Source: UBA288 sp050178135 (GTDB lineage: Archaea; Halobacteriota; Methanomicrobia; Methanomicrobiales; Methanospirillaceae). Taken from it: a stretch of 64,000 bases of DNA. The notes below the pieces were generated by a model, which saw only the letters and a program-made list of their open reading frames with translations, searched no databases and was not told the origin of the DNA. Numbering within the stretch: position 1 is the stretch's first letter; each line of letters begins with the position of its first letter. The stretch is taken from the NCBI GenBank assembly GCA_050178135.1, contig JBFXGJ010000007.1, forward strand, positions 1-64,000. The letters run 5' to 3'. Below, piece by piece: positions 35,290 to 44,113 of the stretch. Both the position numbers and the translations under genes were made by a program.

Positions 35290-35735
35290 AATCTCGACCG
35301 TCGTGGTGGCCTCGTCTTGTTCGACGATCGGATCTCCCACATCAGTCGTCATCGGTCACGGTCGTTTCGATGAGATCTGTGATGAACGCGGCGAACCTCC
35401 GGAGCTCGGAGAGGAAATACTCGATGGTCTCGAGACTTCCCGGTTTCTGCGGGAGGTCCAGGACGAAGGTGGGTCCGTGATCGGCGAGGACCTCGTTCAT
35501 TTTCATCTTCCCATCGCAGGTTGCCCCGGCAGCCACCGCGTCGACCACCGCACCGAACGAGGACATGATCAGCGGACAGATGGTTCGCGGAGGCGATCGC
35601 TCCGCCACGGGGATCGTCTTCGCTCTTCCGCCGTGGAGCACGACCCGGTCGGCACCCGCTGCAAAGACGAACCCGTCCAGAACATGGAGACAGAAGGCCC
35701 CGACGATCGTCGTTCCGTCCTGCCTCTCTCGTTAC
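35290..35735 (-). pseudogene. Remnant of 2-hydroxyacyl-CoA dehydratase D-type subunit (HgdB/BadD-like)
   Basis: Reading the minus strand from 35731, the frame gives TTIVGAFCLHVLDGFVFAAG, then TICPLIMSSFGAVVDAVAAG joined directly to ATCDGKMKMNEVLADHGP and TFVLDLPQKPGSLETIEYFL. These fit the family pattern 'VGxFCxxVPEEIIxAAGA ... CxLVRSSxG ... ETTCDGKKKMYELL ... VLDLPQ'. The usual stretch between SSFG and TCDGK is deleted. After DDD a frameshift continues with EIRSSNKTRPPRR, like the family's 'AIRxxNxxR'. The N-terminus and the C-terminal half are missing. Confidence 0.6.
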
Positions 35736-35980
35736 AGCCGGACGAGACGGAGCTCGACGAGTCCCGGACCAAGTCGAGGCTCTGGAGAGAGGACGTTTTT
35801 GTGCTCAGACGTGCGTTTGAACGGAATTCTATTGAGGGATGCCGCACCCCTTACGCCGGGTTGAAATCTCGCAGTGGTCTGTATTCCTCAATCCCACCGG
35901 GAAGCGCGCTCCCTGACCACGACGGGCACGGTGCACGGCGATGCAGGCATCCACTGCAGATTCTGTTCCGGCCCCCACCA
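35736..35980. other. Non-coding remainder of the decayed region
   Basis: Between the dehydratase remnant and the methyltransferase I see no convincing frame, RNA gene or repeat. A tract ggacgtttttg at 35790-35800 could terminate transcription. Confidence 0.4.
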
Positions 35981-36553
35981 TCAGTTCTTCTGTGCTGCGA
36001 TTACGCAGAAACCAGCACGAGAGTCCACTCCGGCCAGTCGAAAACCGGTCTCCGCGAGCAGCGCCTGCACGTCACCGGATGAATAGAAACGGGCACGGGA
36101 GAGGAACCGCCCTTTTCCGCCCTCCCGAAGATAGGCCCGGTGTATCCGCCCCCCGCGTTCGATGAATGCAACGATGAGGAATCCCTGGGAGATGAGGATT
36201 CGGCGGAGTTCTCTGAACGCCGTTGCCGGGTCTTTCAGAAAACAGATGACCGTGATAAGCAGGACGGACGAACACGACCCGTTCCTGATGGGCAGTGCCT
36301 CGGCCCTGCCCCGGATGACCCTGATCCCCCTCCGACGGGCCATCCGGGCGAGGGCACGCGATGGCTCGACCCCGAGCGCGACCCCGAGGGGTGCGGCAAA
36401 CCTCCCGGACCCGACCCCCACTTCGATGGCACGGGCGTCGAGCGGGGGAAGCATCGCGCGGATACGGGCCAGCTCGGCGAGGTACTCGTCGCGGTGTTCG
36501 TCGAACCACCGGTCATAGTCCTTTGCGTACTCTTCAAACACATCCGGCGGCAC
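35981..36553 (-). CDS. Class I SAM-dependent methyltransferase
   Basis: This 190-residue methyltransferase has an N-terminus (FEEYAKDYDRWFDEHRDEYLAEL) and motif I AIEVGVGSGRFAAPLGVALGVEPS typical of the UbiE/small-molecule group. It continues with ALPIRNGSCSSVLLITVICFLKDP and an end AGFCVIAAQKN. Substrate unknown. It is the last gene of a minus-strand run with the 122-residue protein and the cysteine desulfurase, separated from the former by 15 bases. Confidence 0.85.
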   Translation of the reverse strand: MPPDVFEEYAKDYDRWFDEHRDEYLAELARIRAMLPPLDARAIEVGVGSGRFAAPLGVALGVEPSRALARMARRRGIRVIRGRAEALPIRNGSCSSVLLITVICFLKDPATAFRELRRILISQGFLIVAFIERGGRIHRAYLREGGKGRFLSRARFYSSGDVQALLAETGFRLAGVDSRAGFCVIAAQKN

Positions 36554-36568
36554 GGACCCCTCCGGTCC

Positions 36569-36937
36569 TCACGCCCCGTAAAGGTGCTTCCGGACCCGTT
36601 CGCCGAGGGCCTGTTCCCGCCGCTTCAGCACGGCGAGGTCCTTCGGGCCCTTCCCATACGTGGTGAAGAGGACGTAGACAAAGTCCATCGTCAGGTCCAT
36701 CACCTCTTTCTTGAACCTGACCTCGACGGTGGTGTCGCCGGCAAACCCCTTGATGGAGAACCAGTCGGGCTTCTCGAACCTGTAGAACCCGTCCCCGACG
36801 CCGGGGAGCGATTCGACCTCGCCGAAGTCCCGGAGGTAGGTGAAGAACTCCGCCGGGACGGGGGCGTCGAGGAGGAACTCCTTCATGAAGGAGCCATCCG
36901 CACAGACCTTATGCCTGACCGACCGTAGAATTCGCAT
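36569..36937 (-). CDS. Conserved-looking protein of unknown function next to cysteine desulfurase
   Basis: I do not recognise this 122-residue protein. It starts MRILRSVRHKVCADGSFMKE and contains FFTYLRDFGEVESLPGVGDG, FYRFEKPDWFSIKGFAGDTT and TMDFVYVLFTTYGKGPKDLA. It is soluble, with mixed alpha/beta character. The open frame extends upstream to 37060 inside the cysteine desulfurase, but the ATG at 36937 is better placed and still overlaps that gene by 29 bases, so the two are translationally coupled. A role connected to sulfur transfer is only suggested by the neighbour. Confidence 0.65.
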   Translation of the reverse strand: MRILRSVRHKVCADGSFMKEFLLDAPVPAEFFTYLRDFGEVESLPGVGDGFYRFEKPDWFSIKGFAGDTTVEVRFKKEVMDLTMDFVYVLFTTYGKGPKDLAVLKRREQALGERVRKHLYGA

Positions 36938-38081
36938 TCCTGGCAATCCTCCGTATGGCATCTGCTGCAATCCGGCACTCTTCATCGGTCGTGAACCAGG
37001 ATGGGCTGAGCCGGATGCAGCCCTCTCCGCCGTCAATGGCCCTGTGGACCAGGGGGGCACAGTGGAGCCCCGTCCGGGCGATGACGCCGTAGGCGCGGGC
37101 CAGCATGAATCCCACGTCGTCGTTCTGGAGGCCCTTGATATTGAACGCGATGATCGGCAGGTCCGGGTGTTCGTTGTAGATGGTGATGTTCTCCTCGTGC
37201 TTCAGTTCCCGGACGAAAAACGCGGTCTGCCTCTCCGCCTTTTCCACGATTGATGGTATCCCTTCTCTCTCGATGAATTCCACCCCGGCGGCGAGCGCTG
37301 CCAGGCCGGGATAGTTGTGCGTCCCGACCTCGAACCGCTCCGGCATCCCGCGGGGATGGAGGAGCGAGAACGAGTCCGTCCCAGTCCCGCCGAACCGCAC
37401 GGGTGTGACGTCGTCCGGATCCCGTACGTAGAACCCACCGGTCCCCGGGACGCCGAGCAGGCCCTTGTGGCCGGTGAAGACGAAGGCATCGACCGGAAGG
37501 TCCTTCAGGTTGACAGGAATATGACCAGCGGTCTGCGCCCCGTCCACGATGAAGTAGACCCCGTGGTCGTGCAGGATCTCCCCGATCGCCCGGATATCCT
37601 GCACCGAGCCGAGCACGTTGCTGCCGTGGGTCATGACCATGAGCCGGGTATCGGGCCGAATGGCCGCTTCGACCGATTCCGGCCAAACAGAACACTGCTC
37701 GAAGGGAATGGTGTCCAGCCGAATACGGTGCTGCTGTTCGTACTCGTGGAGTGGCCGGAGCACGGAGTTGTGGTCCAGCGCCGTGGTGAGGACATGGCAT
37801 TCTCCCTTAATTCCGGCCAGAAAACCGGATATCAGGACGTTCAGGGAATCTGTCGCGTTATGGGTGAAGACAAGGTGTTCGGGAGGGTCTCCTCCCAGGA
37901 GAGCGGAGAGCCCCTCCCGGGCCCGCGTGATGTAGTCCTCTCCCTGTGTCCCGGTCGTCCTCCCCGACCCGAAGACAGGGAGAGCGAGGGATTCTGCAAT
38001 CGCGGCCAGCACCTCCGGCGGTTTCGGCCAGCTGGTCGCGGCATTGTTGAGGTAGATCAGTGGTTTCGGATCGCGGGCCAT
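36909..38081 (-). CDS. Cysteine desulfurase-family PLP aminotransferase
   Basis: This class V aminotransferase of 390 residues most resembles the cysteine desulfurase family protein subgroup (TIGR01977-like). It opens with IYLNNAATSWPKPPEVLAAI, has FIVDGAQTAGHIPVNLK, the PLP lysine in DAFVFTGHKGLLGVPGTGG near residue 200, and a C-terminal cysteine context ARTGLHCAPLVHRAIDGGEG. It would supply sulfur or selenium from cysteine or selenocysteine; the acceptor is unknown. It leads a minus-strand run with two following genes and is divergent from the J-domain gene. Confidence 0.87.
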   Translation of the reverse strand: MARDPKPLIYLNNAATSWPKPPEVLAAIAESLALPVFGSGRTTGTQGEDYITRAREGLSALLGGDPPEHLVFTHNATDSLNVLISGFLAGIKGECHVLTTALDHNSVLRPLHEYEQQHRIRLDTIPFEQCSVWPESVEAAIRPDTRLMVMTHGSNVLGSVQDIRAIGEILHDHGVYFIVDGAQTAGHIPVNLKDLPVDAFVFTGHKGLLGVPGTGGFYVRDPDDVTPVRFGGTGTDSFSLLHPRGMPERFEVGTHNYPGLAALAAGVEFIEREGIPSIVEKAERQTAFFVRELKHEENITIYNEHPDLPIIAFNIKGLQNDDVGFMLARAYGVIARTGLHCAPLVHRAIDGGEGCIRLSPSWFTTDEECRIAADAIRRIARNANSTVGQA

Positions 38082-38173
38082 CGCGTTCGGAGTATCTGTA
38101 ACCCTGAGTAAAAAAAAGGTGGTTCCGGATCTACGATGATACCATTATTCCCGGATGAACAGACAGGTGTTTT

Positions 38174-38485
38174 ATGGCTGAGATCACTCCCGCGGCCCTC
38201 AGGGAGGCGGCAGAGGTGCTGGGGATACAGGACCATGCCAGTCTGAACGAAATCCGCCAGAAATACCATGAACAGGTCAGGGGTTGGCACCCCGATGTCT
38301 CGAAGCATGAACCGGCGGCGGCGCACGAGATGACGATCCGGCTGAAGAAGGCATACGATCTCCTGATCGATTACTGCATGAATTATCCCTTTTCGTTCAG
38401 AATCGAGGATCTCGCGAGGGATCTCGAGCAGAGTCCTGCTGATTTCTGGACGGAGCGGTTCGGTGATGACCCGATCTGGGGGTAA
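38174..38485 (+). CDS. Small J-domain protein
   Basis: The 103-residue protein is essentially one J domain. It has AAEVLGIQDHASLNEIRQKY, the diagnostic HPD motif in VRGWHPDVSKHEP, and helix IV-like AYDLLIDYCMNYPF. There is no Gly/Phe-rich or zinc domain, so it is not a full DnaJ. J domains stimulate Hsp70 ATPases, but no dnaK is in the window. The C-terminal 35 residues, including DFWTERFGDDPIWG, look specific to methanogens. Divergent from the cysteine desulfurase. Confidence 0.85.
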   Translation: MAEITPAALREAAEVLGIQDHASLNEIRQKYHEQVRGWHPDVSKHEPAAAHEMTIRLKKAYDLLIDYCMNYPFSFRIEDLARDLEQSPADFWTERFGDDPIWG

Positions 38486-38632
38486 CATCTCACTTCTTCA
38501 TCACTGGGGTATTCCCAGGCAGCCGCTGACGCGGGGTCCCAGGCAATCATGGATGGCTCCGGGAACGTGACGAAGGCCGTGGGGGCGTGCACCCTTCGGA
38601 AACGCTATCTCTCGTCCTGAGTATGTTCTCCT

Positions 38633-38962
38633 ATGAAAGTAGGGATCATCCGCTGCATGATGACCGAGGACATGTGCCCGGGGACCACGGATTTTCTTGT
38701 GACACGAGACGGGAAGGGTGCGTTCAAGGATACCGGCCCGGTTGATATTGTCGGGTTCGTGACGTGCGGTGGGTGCCCCGGAAAGAGAGCCGTACCACGG
38801 GCAAAGATGCTCGTGGAGAGGGGAGCCGAAGCGATCGTGTTCGCATCATGCATCAGCAGGGGAAATCCGATAGGGTACCCCTGCCCGCATTATGCCGATA
38901 TGAGAGATTGCGTGATGAAAGCGGTCGGACCTGATACAAAAATAATTGAATGGACACACTAA
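38633..38962 (+). CDS. CGGC-domain protein
   Basis: The 109-residue protein belongs to the CGGC family, named for the cysteine-rich motif seen here in VGFVTCGGCPGKRAVPRAKM. Other conserved cysteines occur in IIRCMMTEDMCPGTTD, VFASCISRGNPIGYPCPHYA and MRDCVM. The family is thought to bind metal. It is soluble and fills the locus from ATG to stop. It is preceded by the J-domain gene on the same strand, with a 147-base gap. Confidence 0.85.
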   Translation: MKVGIIRCMMTEDMCPGTTDFLVTRDGKGAFKDTGPVDIVGFVTCGGCPGKRAVPRAKMLVERGAEAIVFASCISRGNPIGYPCPHYADMRDCVMKAVGPDTKIIEWTH

Positions 38963-39369
38963 ATCGGAGAGTACCTTTTCTGAAACGGCCAGCACCCAAT
39001 ATCCCGGACTCTCGCGGAAAGGACGCGATCATCGAGCCCGTGGTGAAAATCCCGGTCATTCCCGCGGGTGATCGGGCCGCCACATCCCGGCGTTCTCGTC
39101 GGTTCAGGCCCGTTCGAGGGGGGGCGATCAGGGCCACCTTTTCGTCCCGCAGGTGACCGGAGCTCGGGGGGTCAGAGGGGAGCCAGTCCGAAAGCAATAC
39201 TCCGGGGGGGAAATGGCGAATCGAGGGAGACGTTTGGCATCACCCTTTCGCCGGAACGCAGACACAGGCACGAGGGCGCATTCGGTCACTTTCCCCGCCA
39301 TGGTCGCTGACCTTCTTCCCGGGAGACGATATCGATCGTGGTTTCGAGGATTCTCTCGCCGTCACACGG
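38963..39369. other. Gene-free stretch before a decayed kinase
   Basis: All frames are short or of shadow composition. A G7 run lies near 39118-39124. No RNA gene, repeat or promoter was seen beyond short AT-rich patches. It probably contains older parts of the decayed kinase that follows. Confidence 0.4.
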
Positions 39370-39800
39370 TTGGCACACCCTCAAGCCAGCATCCTCGCGA
39401 GCGTGGAACGCCACCACGACGTCCTGTTCCGCGGGGCAGGGGAGGTACCCCCTATCAACTCTATACCGGGAGGAATGGCCGACCCTTTCCGGCTCGAGCA
39501 GGTCTTCTCGAACCGGGTCAACAACGCAATCACGTTCCACCAGCTGGACCAACCGCTCCGGATTCATAGCGGCGCACGGAGTTCGGACAGTTTCAAGGAG
39601 TTCCGATGAGCGATAACAAGATCGGGACCGCGCCCTTTTTCATGACCGGGTCTTGCTGGTCTTCCCGCACCTCCAGAAGAAGGAGACTGGCCCCGAAAGG
39701 GGGATCGTCCACAAAATCGCCAATCGGATCATTGACCGGCATACGGGAGAAGAGGCAGCCTTCTTCACCCCGCCCGCCGCGAAATCGGAGAAGCCAGCGG
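39370..39800 (+). pseudogene. Decayed histidine kinase (ATPase domain remnant)
   Basis: Ordered kinase motifs occur in two frames. The N box appears as MADPFRLEQVFSNRVNNAIT, compared with 'DxxRLxQVFxNLxxNAIKF'. A G1-like SDNKIGTAPFF follows at about 39605. After a frameshift, FPHLQKKETGPERGIVHKIA and then NRIIDRHTGEEAAFFTPPAA resemble the F/G2 region 'GTGLGLAIVKKIxxRHGGE' and the closing 'TFFFTLPAA'. The gene lacks its sensor and dimerisation regions and is broken by a stop and shifts. Confidence 0.5.
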
Positions 39801-39903
39801 TCGAGGCACCAGCTTCGCAGTTTATCGTAGAGCCGGGCGACGTCGGGATATCGCCCCCTCAGAAGATGCCCTGGTCGTGGCGTCGACAGGGCATTCTCCG
39901 CCT

Positions 39904-42597
39904 CTACCAGAAGTGTCGGGTCTGGACAAACTGCCGTTCGGCCTTCAGGATCTGCCGGTAGAACTCGTCCCCTTCAGCGAGTGTGCCCAGGATTCGGGAT
40001 GCGTGCTCTGGCCCGACCCCCCGGCCCGAGAGCGCGATCACCGCCTTCTTCCCGCTCGACAGCACGATGTTCGCGTTCCGCAGCAGGCGCTTCTCGACCT
40101 CGCGCTCCTCGGGAGTCTTCGTCTTACGGTTCGCCATCGCGTAGAGCGGCTCGTCCCAGGGCTTGAGGGCGGCGACCAGGCGAGCAGAGCAGACGGGGCA
40201 CTGGGGGCGCTGGTCCACGCGCGAGACACGGGTCTTCACCTTCCATCGCCGGCAGTTCATACAGCAGAGCACGACCTCGGAGTCGTCGATCCTTCGTCTC
40301 ACAGTCGCCAGGATCGCGGTGTCGGCCGACTCGGGCGGCACCAGGTCACGCGACGAGAAGAGGCCGGACGCGCCGAGGAGCGAAACCTGCGTCGTCACGA
40401 CCTCGACGGACCCGTCGCGAACAGCGGTCACGATGGCCGCGGCGCTCTCCACGTCCATGTAGTTCTCGAAGAGCTCCCGGTAGGTCTCCTGCTGGACGAC
40501 GGTCCGATCGAAGAGGTCGGAGAGGCGATGGATCGAGATCCGCTCGTAGTCGGCGTCGGGGTCGATCGCCCCGAACTTCTTCGCCACCTGGACCAGTTTC
40601 CACTTGTACAGCGCTGTCCGCTTCAGCCCGATCTCCAGGAGACCCCGTATGTGCGCCGGGTCGAGTGAGAGGAGGGTCTCCTCGACATCGACCGCGCGGA
40701 GCGACTTCGGCAGCCTGAGTAGGCACCGGTAGGCATCGATCTCGATCCCGACGGTCGTCCCGTACCGGGCCGAGATGAGGAGCGAAAGGACACGAGCGAG
40801 CACCTCGTTTGCCCGGTGGCCTCCGCAGACGTTGCAGACCACTCCTTCGTCCGCGTTTTCGAGGGTGATCGTCTGGTCGGTCGGGATGACCGAGCGGTTC
40901 CGGTCCATCTCGTCGAGAACATGCTCTGCGTACCGGACCGCTCGCCGGCTCTCGACATAGTCGCCGATCCGACGGGTCCGGCGGAGGGCCCCGACCTCCT
41001 GGGCGATCGCAAAGGGGACGGGGATCTGCTCGCCTTCCCAGCTCGGGAGCTCTCCCTTGGCGCGCCGGGCCGGCTCGACCGTGATCCGGTCCTCCTCGAT
41101 CTCGAGGACGCGCCAGAGCTGCCCCTTGGTGATGAAGACCGAGCCGGGGTGGATCGTGCCGACCACGAACGACTCGTCCAGGGTCCCGACAGTCCGCCGC
41201 GAGGCGAGGTCGAAGACCCGGACCTTGCGCTCGTCGTGGATCATCGAGAGGTTCCCCATCAGGTACCGCCGGGCCCGGGAGGTCGTGACCAGGCGATCAC
41301 CGTCGAGTCGAACCAGCCGATGGTCGGCCATCTCGGCCACGACGTGGTCGAGGAGGGGGCCGTGATCGGAGAAGACCGCAGTCCCGGCGAGGATGGTGCG
41401 GACCTGGGCGAGCTCGATCTCACCGTGCTCGACCGCGAGTGCCGCCACCTGGTTCGCCAATACGTCGGCCGCGTCGTACGGGATCCGTACCGGCTCGAGT
41501 TCGCCGTCCATAGCGCGCCGCACGATCACCCCGGACTCGAGGAGGTCGTCGAAGCCGGTCGCGAGCACCGTGCCCCGCGAGACGGCGGCCAAGCGGTGAC
41601 CCGCGCGCCCGACCCGCTGGACCAGCCGGGCGACCTCGCGCGGCGATCCAAACTGGACGACGTGCTCGACGTGCCCGATATCGATCCCCAGTTCCATCGA
41701 GGAGGTGCAGATCAGGGTGCCGAGTTCGCCTTTCTTGAACCGCTCCTCGGCGTCGATCCGGACCTCGCGCGAGAGCGACCCGTGGTGGACCTCGACGTCG
41801 CCCCGCCGGAAGAGGGCGTGCCCGAGAGCTTCGGCCGTCACCCGGGTGTTGGTGAAGACCAGGTTCGAACCGGAGGGGTCAAGGGCCCGCTCGACGCACG
41901 TCGCCTGGGTTTCAAACCGGTCCCCCGCATAGACGACTCCGAGGTCCAGGGACTTGGCGACAGGCACGGCGACCACCCGGCAGGGACGGTTCGGGCCGCA
42001 GAGGAACCGCCCGACCTCCTCGGGGTTGCCGACCGTCGCCGAGAGCCCGATCCGCTGGAACTCGCCCGCGTAGGTCCGGACCCGCTCGAGCGCGACCGAG
42101 AGCTGGGCCCCGCGCTTGGAACCGGCGAGCTCGTGGATCTCGTCGACGATCATATACCGGACCCCCGCCAGGTGCTTTCGAAGGGTCTTGCCCATGAAGA
42201 GCGCCTGGAGGGACTCGGGGGTCGTGATCAACAGGTCGGGAGGGTGGAGGGCTTGCTTGCGCCGTTCGGCCGCGGGGGTGTCTCCGTGGCGGACGCCCAC
42301 CCGGAGCCCGAGGGCCGCGCACCACCACTCCATCCGGGCGAGGATGTCCCGGTTGAGGGCCCGGAGCGGGGTGACGTAGATCGCCGAGAAGCCGGTGCCC
42401 GTCGAGTGAAGGAGGCCATGAAAGACCGGAAGCATCGCCGACTCGGTCTTGCCGGTCCCCGTTGGCGCGATCAGGAGCAGGTGCCGGCCGGCAATCACCT
42501 CAGGGACGGCCAGCTCCTGCGCCTCGGAGAGCCCGGTAAATCCCCGTTCGGCGATTGTCTGGCGTATCCGGGGGTCGAGGTGGTCGAGCGCGGTCAT
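39904..42597 (-). CDS. lhr: Lhr-type ATP-dependent DNA helicase
   Basis: This 897-residue superfamily 2 helicase implicated in DNA repair has the motifs LLLIAPTGTGKTESAMLPVF (Walker A), YMIVDEIHELAGSKRGAQLS (Walker B), IGLSATVGNPEEVGRFL, HHGSLSREVRIDAEERFKKG, TSSMELGIDIGHVEHVVQFG and VQRVGRAGHR. The C-terminal half carries the Lhr-specific winged-helix and barrel regions and a cysteine cluster CCMNCRRW...CPVCSARL. It is the last gene of a three-gene run with four-base overlaps (RPA-associated protein, phosphoesterase, helicase). Confidence 0.93.
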   Translation of the reverse strand: MTALDHLDPRIRQTIAERGFTGLSEAQELAVPEVIAGRHLLLIAPTGTGKTESAMLPVFHGLLHSTGTGFSAIYVTPLRALNRDILARMEWWCAALGLRVGVRHGDTPAAERRKQALHPPDLLITTPESLQALFMGKTLRKHLAGVRYMIVDEIHELAGSKRGAQLSVALERVRTYAGEFQRIGLSATVGNPEEVGRFLCGPNRPCRVVAVPVAKSLDLGVVYAGDRFETQATCVERALDPSGSNLVFTNTRVTAEALGHALFRRGDVEVHHGSLSREVRIDAEERFKKGELGTLICTSSMELGIDIGHVEHVVQFGSPREVARLVQRVGRAGHRLAAVSRGTVLATGFDDLLESGVIVRRAMDGELEPVRIPYDAADVLANQVAALAVEHGEIELAQVRTILAGTAVFSDHGPLLDHVVAEMADHRLVRLDGDRLVTTSRARRYLMGNLSMIHDERKVRVFDLASRRTVGTLDESFVVGTIHPGSVFITKGQLWRVLEIEEDRITVEPARRAKGELPSWEGEQIPVPFAIAQEVGALRRTRRIGDYVESRRAVRYAEHVLDEMDRNRSVIPTDQTITLENADEGVVCNVCGGHRANEVLARVLSLLISARYGTTVGIEIDAYRCLLRLPKSLRAVDVEETLLSLDPAHIRGLLEIGLKRTALYKWKLVQVAKKFGAIDPDADYERISIHRLSDLFDRTVVQQETYRELFENYMDVESAAAIVTAVRDGSVEVVTTQVSLLGASGLFSSRDLVPPESADTAILATVRRRIDDSEVVLCCMNCRRWKVKTRVSRVDQRPQCPVCSARLVAALKPWDEPLYAMANRKTKTPEEREVEKRLLRNANIVLSSGKKAVIALSGRGVGPEHASRILGTLAEGDEFYRQILKAERQFVQTRHFW

Positions 42598-43361
42598 CCC
42601 GCTCGTTCCTCCTCTCCATCCTCATCGGGGGGTGCGAGAGCCGCGATCGGCCCAAGGAGGGTGCCATCCGCAAGCAAGATCTCGACGGTCTCTTTCTTCA
42701 GGCAGCGCGAGACCGGGCTCGAGGGATCGGCCACGATCCTTCGCACGTCGTATCCGGCGAGCTCGTTGAACGCGGGGACAAAGAGCGCCCGGGTCGGCCG
42801 CTCGGTCGCGGGTAAACCGAGGCAGGGGCCGTCGAGTTTCCCCACCAGGTACGCCGGTGCCCGCAGGGCGCACCCGACCTCGTCCTGGATTGCCGCGAGC
42901 GGATGGTGGTGGCCGACGAGCACCAGGTGACCCGCGAGGCAGGGAGCCGGCAGGGTATGACCATGAAGGTAGCCGACACCGTCGACCACGACCCCGGTCC
43001 GCTCCGCCAGTTCGTCCGGCTGGAGGAGCCGCTCGATCCCGGGGTCGTGGTTGCCGGGCACGACCAGGAGGGGGGCGCGAGCACGGAACGCGGCGAGCAC
43101 TTCGGGGAGCTCGCGCCACTCCTGCCGCGTGGTGAATGGGACCGACTGCTTGACATCGCCGAGCAGGAGGAGGCGATCCGGCCGCACCCGGTCGACCAGA
43201 TCGGTCACCCGCTGCATCCTCTCAAAGGACCGGCTCGAGAAGTGCCACCCGTGCCGCTCGAGGTCCGACTCGATCCCGAAGTGGAGGTCGGCGACGACCA
43301 GGGTCCGCTCCGTGTTCACGACCAAGGCCGCCGGCCCCTCGGCGAGAAATTCGACCCTCAT
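42594..43361 (-). CDS. Lhr-associated metallophosphoesterase
   Basis: This 255-residue calcineurin-like phosphoesterase has the motifs LVVADLHFGIESDLERHGW (Asp-x-His), LLLGDVKQSVPFT (Gly-Asp), LLVVPGNHDPG (Gly-Asn-His-Asp) and LVLVGHHHPL. It matches the archaeal/bacterial phosphoesterases found beside Lhr helicases; a nuclease or phosphatase role in repair is inferred. It overlaps the helicase and the RPA-associated gene by ATGA on either side, so all three are translated together. Confidence 0.9.
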   Translation of the reverse strand: MRVEFLAEGPAALVVNTERTLVVADLHFGIESDLERHGWHFSSRSFERMQRVTDLVDRVRPDRLLLLGDVKQSVPFTTRQEWRELPEVLAAFRARAPLLVVPGNHDPGIERLLQPDELAERTGVVVDGVGYLHGHTLPAPCLAGHLVLVGHHHPLAAIQDEVGCALRAPAYLVGKLDGPCLGLPATERPTRALFVPAFNELAGYDVRRIVADPSSPVSRCLKKETVEILLADGTLLGPIAALAPPDEDGEEERAG

Positions 43362-44113
43362 GCGATCCGGATCAGCCCCCGGCGGGGCATGTAGCAGTCA
43401 CCCTCCTCGAGGAGTCCGGAGAGCACCTCCTCGACCTCCGCTTTCGAGCGCCCTTTCTTCGTTCCAAGGGCGAGGAGATCCTCCACGGTGACCCCATCGC
43501 GTCCGCCGGCCTCGATCTGCTCGAGGAGGAGGTCGGCAAGATCATGATCGGCGGCCCCAACCGGAACCGAGCCCGGGGGCGGCAGGACGTCCAGAGCCCG
43601 AAGGACCATCGCACGGAGCTCCGTGACCGTCGCAGGGGTCACGCCGTAGGCCGCGATCGCCGCGTCGGCAAGGGGGTCCTCACCGTCCCCCCGGAGACGG
43701 GCGAGCACCGACTCGAGCCGCGCGGCAGAGAGGTCCGCGGTCCGGACCACCCACCGGTCCCGAGTTGCACGGTCGACCGGCACCACCGAGAGCGGTCGGA
43801 CCGTCGAACCGTTTCGCCCCCACTCGGTGTACCCGAGCACGGCGAGGAATGCCGGCGGGGTGACCGCGGCAAGGACAGCGAGCATCTCGGGCTCGCGGCC
43901 GGTCGCACGGACGAGGAAGACACCGGTCGGGTCGGCGACCCGTGCCGTCACGGCGGTGCGGGCGTCGCCGGAGAGCGCCGTGAACGCCCCGACCAGGTAG
44001 ACGAGGTGGACGCAGGCGCCAGACGGGGTCAGCAGGCAGTCCTGACCCCCGTGCTGGATCCCCGTCGTCGCCCGCTCGAGTTCCCCTGCAAAGACCCGCG
44101 CCGCCGCCTCCAC
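43358..44113 (-). CDS. RPA-associated OB-fold protein (COG3390-like)
   Basis: The 251-residue protein resembles the archaeal RPA-associated proteins. Shared features are ARVFAGELERATT, CLLTPSGACVHLVYLVGAFT, ARVADPTGVFLVRATG and DRATRDRWVVRTADLSAARL, followed by a C-terminal winged-helix-like region (LLLEQIEAGGRDGVTVEDLL). These proteins normally partner replication protein A on single-stranded DNA. Here the gene heads an operon with a phosphoesterase and Lhr, opposite rfcS-mcm; no RPA gene is in the window. Confidence 0.8.
   Translation of the reverse strand: MEAAARVFAGELERATTGIQHGGQDCLLTPSGACVHLVYLVGAFTALSGDARTAVTARVADPTGVFLVRATGREPEMLAVLAAVTPPAFLAVLGYTEWGRNGSTVRPLSVVPVDRATRDRWVVRTADLSAARLESVLARLRGDGEDPLADAAIAAYGVTPATVTELRAMVLRALDVLPPPGSVPVGAADHDLADLLLEQIEAGGRDGVTVEDLLALGTKKGRSKAEVEEVLSGLLEEGDCYMPRRGLIRIA

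Noticed and set aside
35565..35864. Plus-strand 99-codon frame in the decayed region
   Set aside because: It is the reverse complement shadow of the dehydratase remnant.
39286..39567. Minus-strand 93-codon frame as a gene
   Set aside because: It has no ribosome site or family resemblance and is antisense to the kinase remnant.
40816..42930. Plus-strand frame of 704 codons opposite the Lhr helicase
   Set aside because: Composition is acidic and basic without hydrophobic core, and the helicase on the other strand has every motif.
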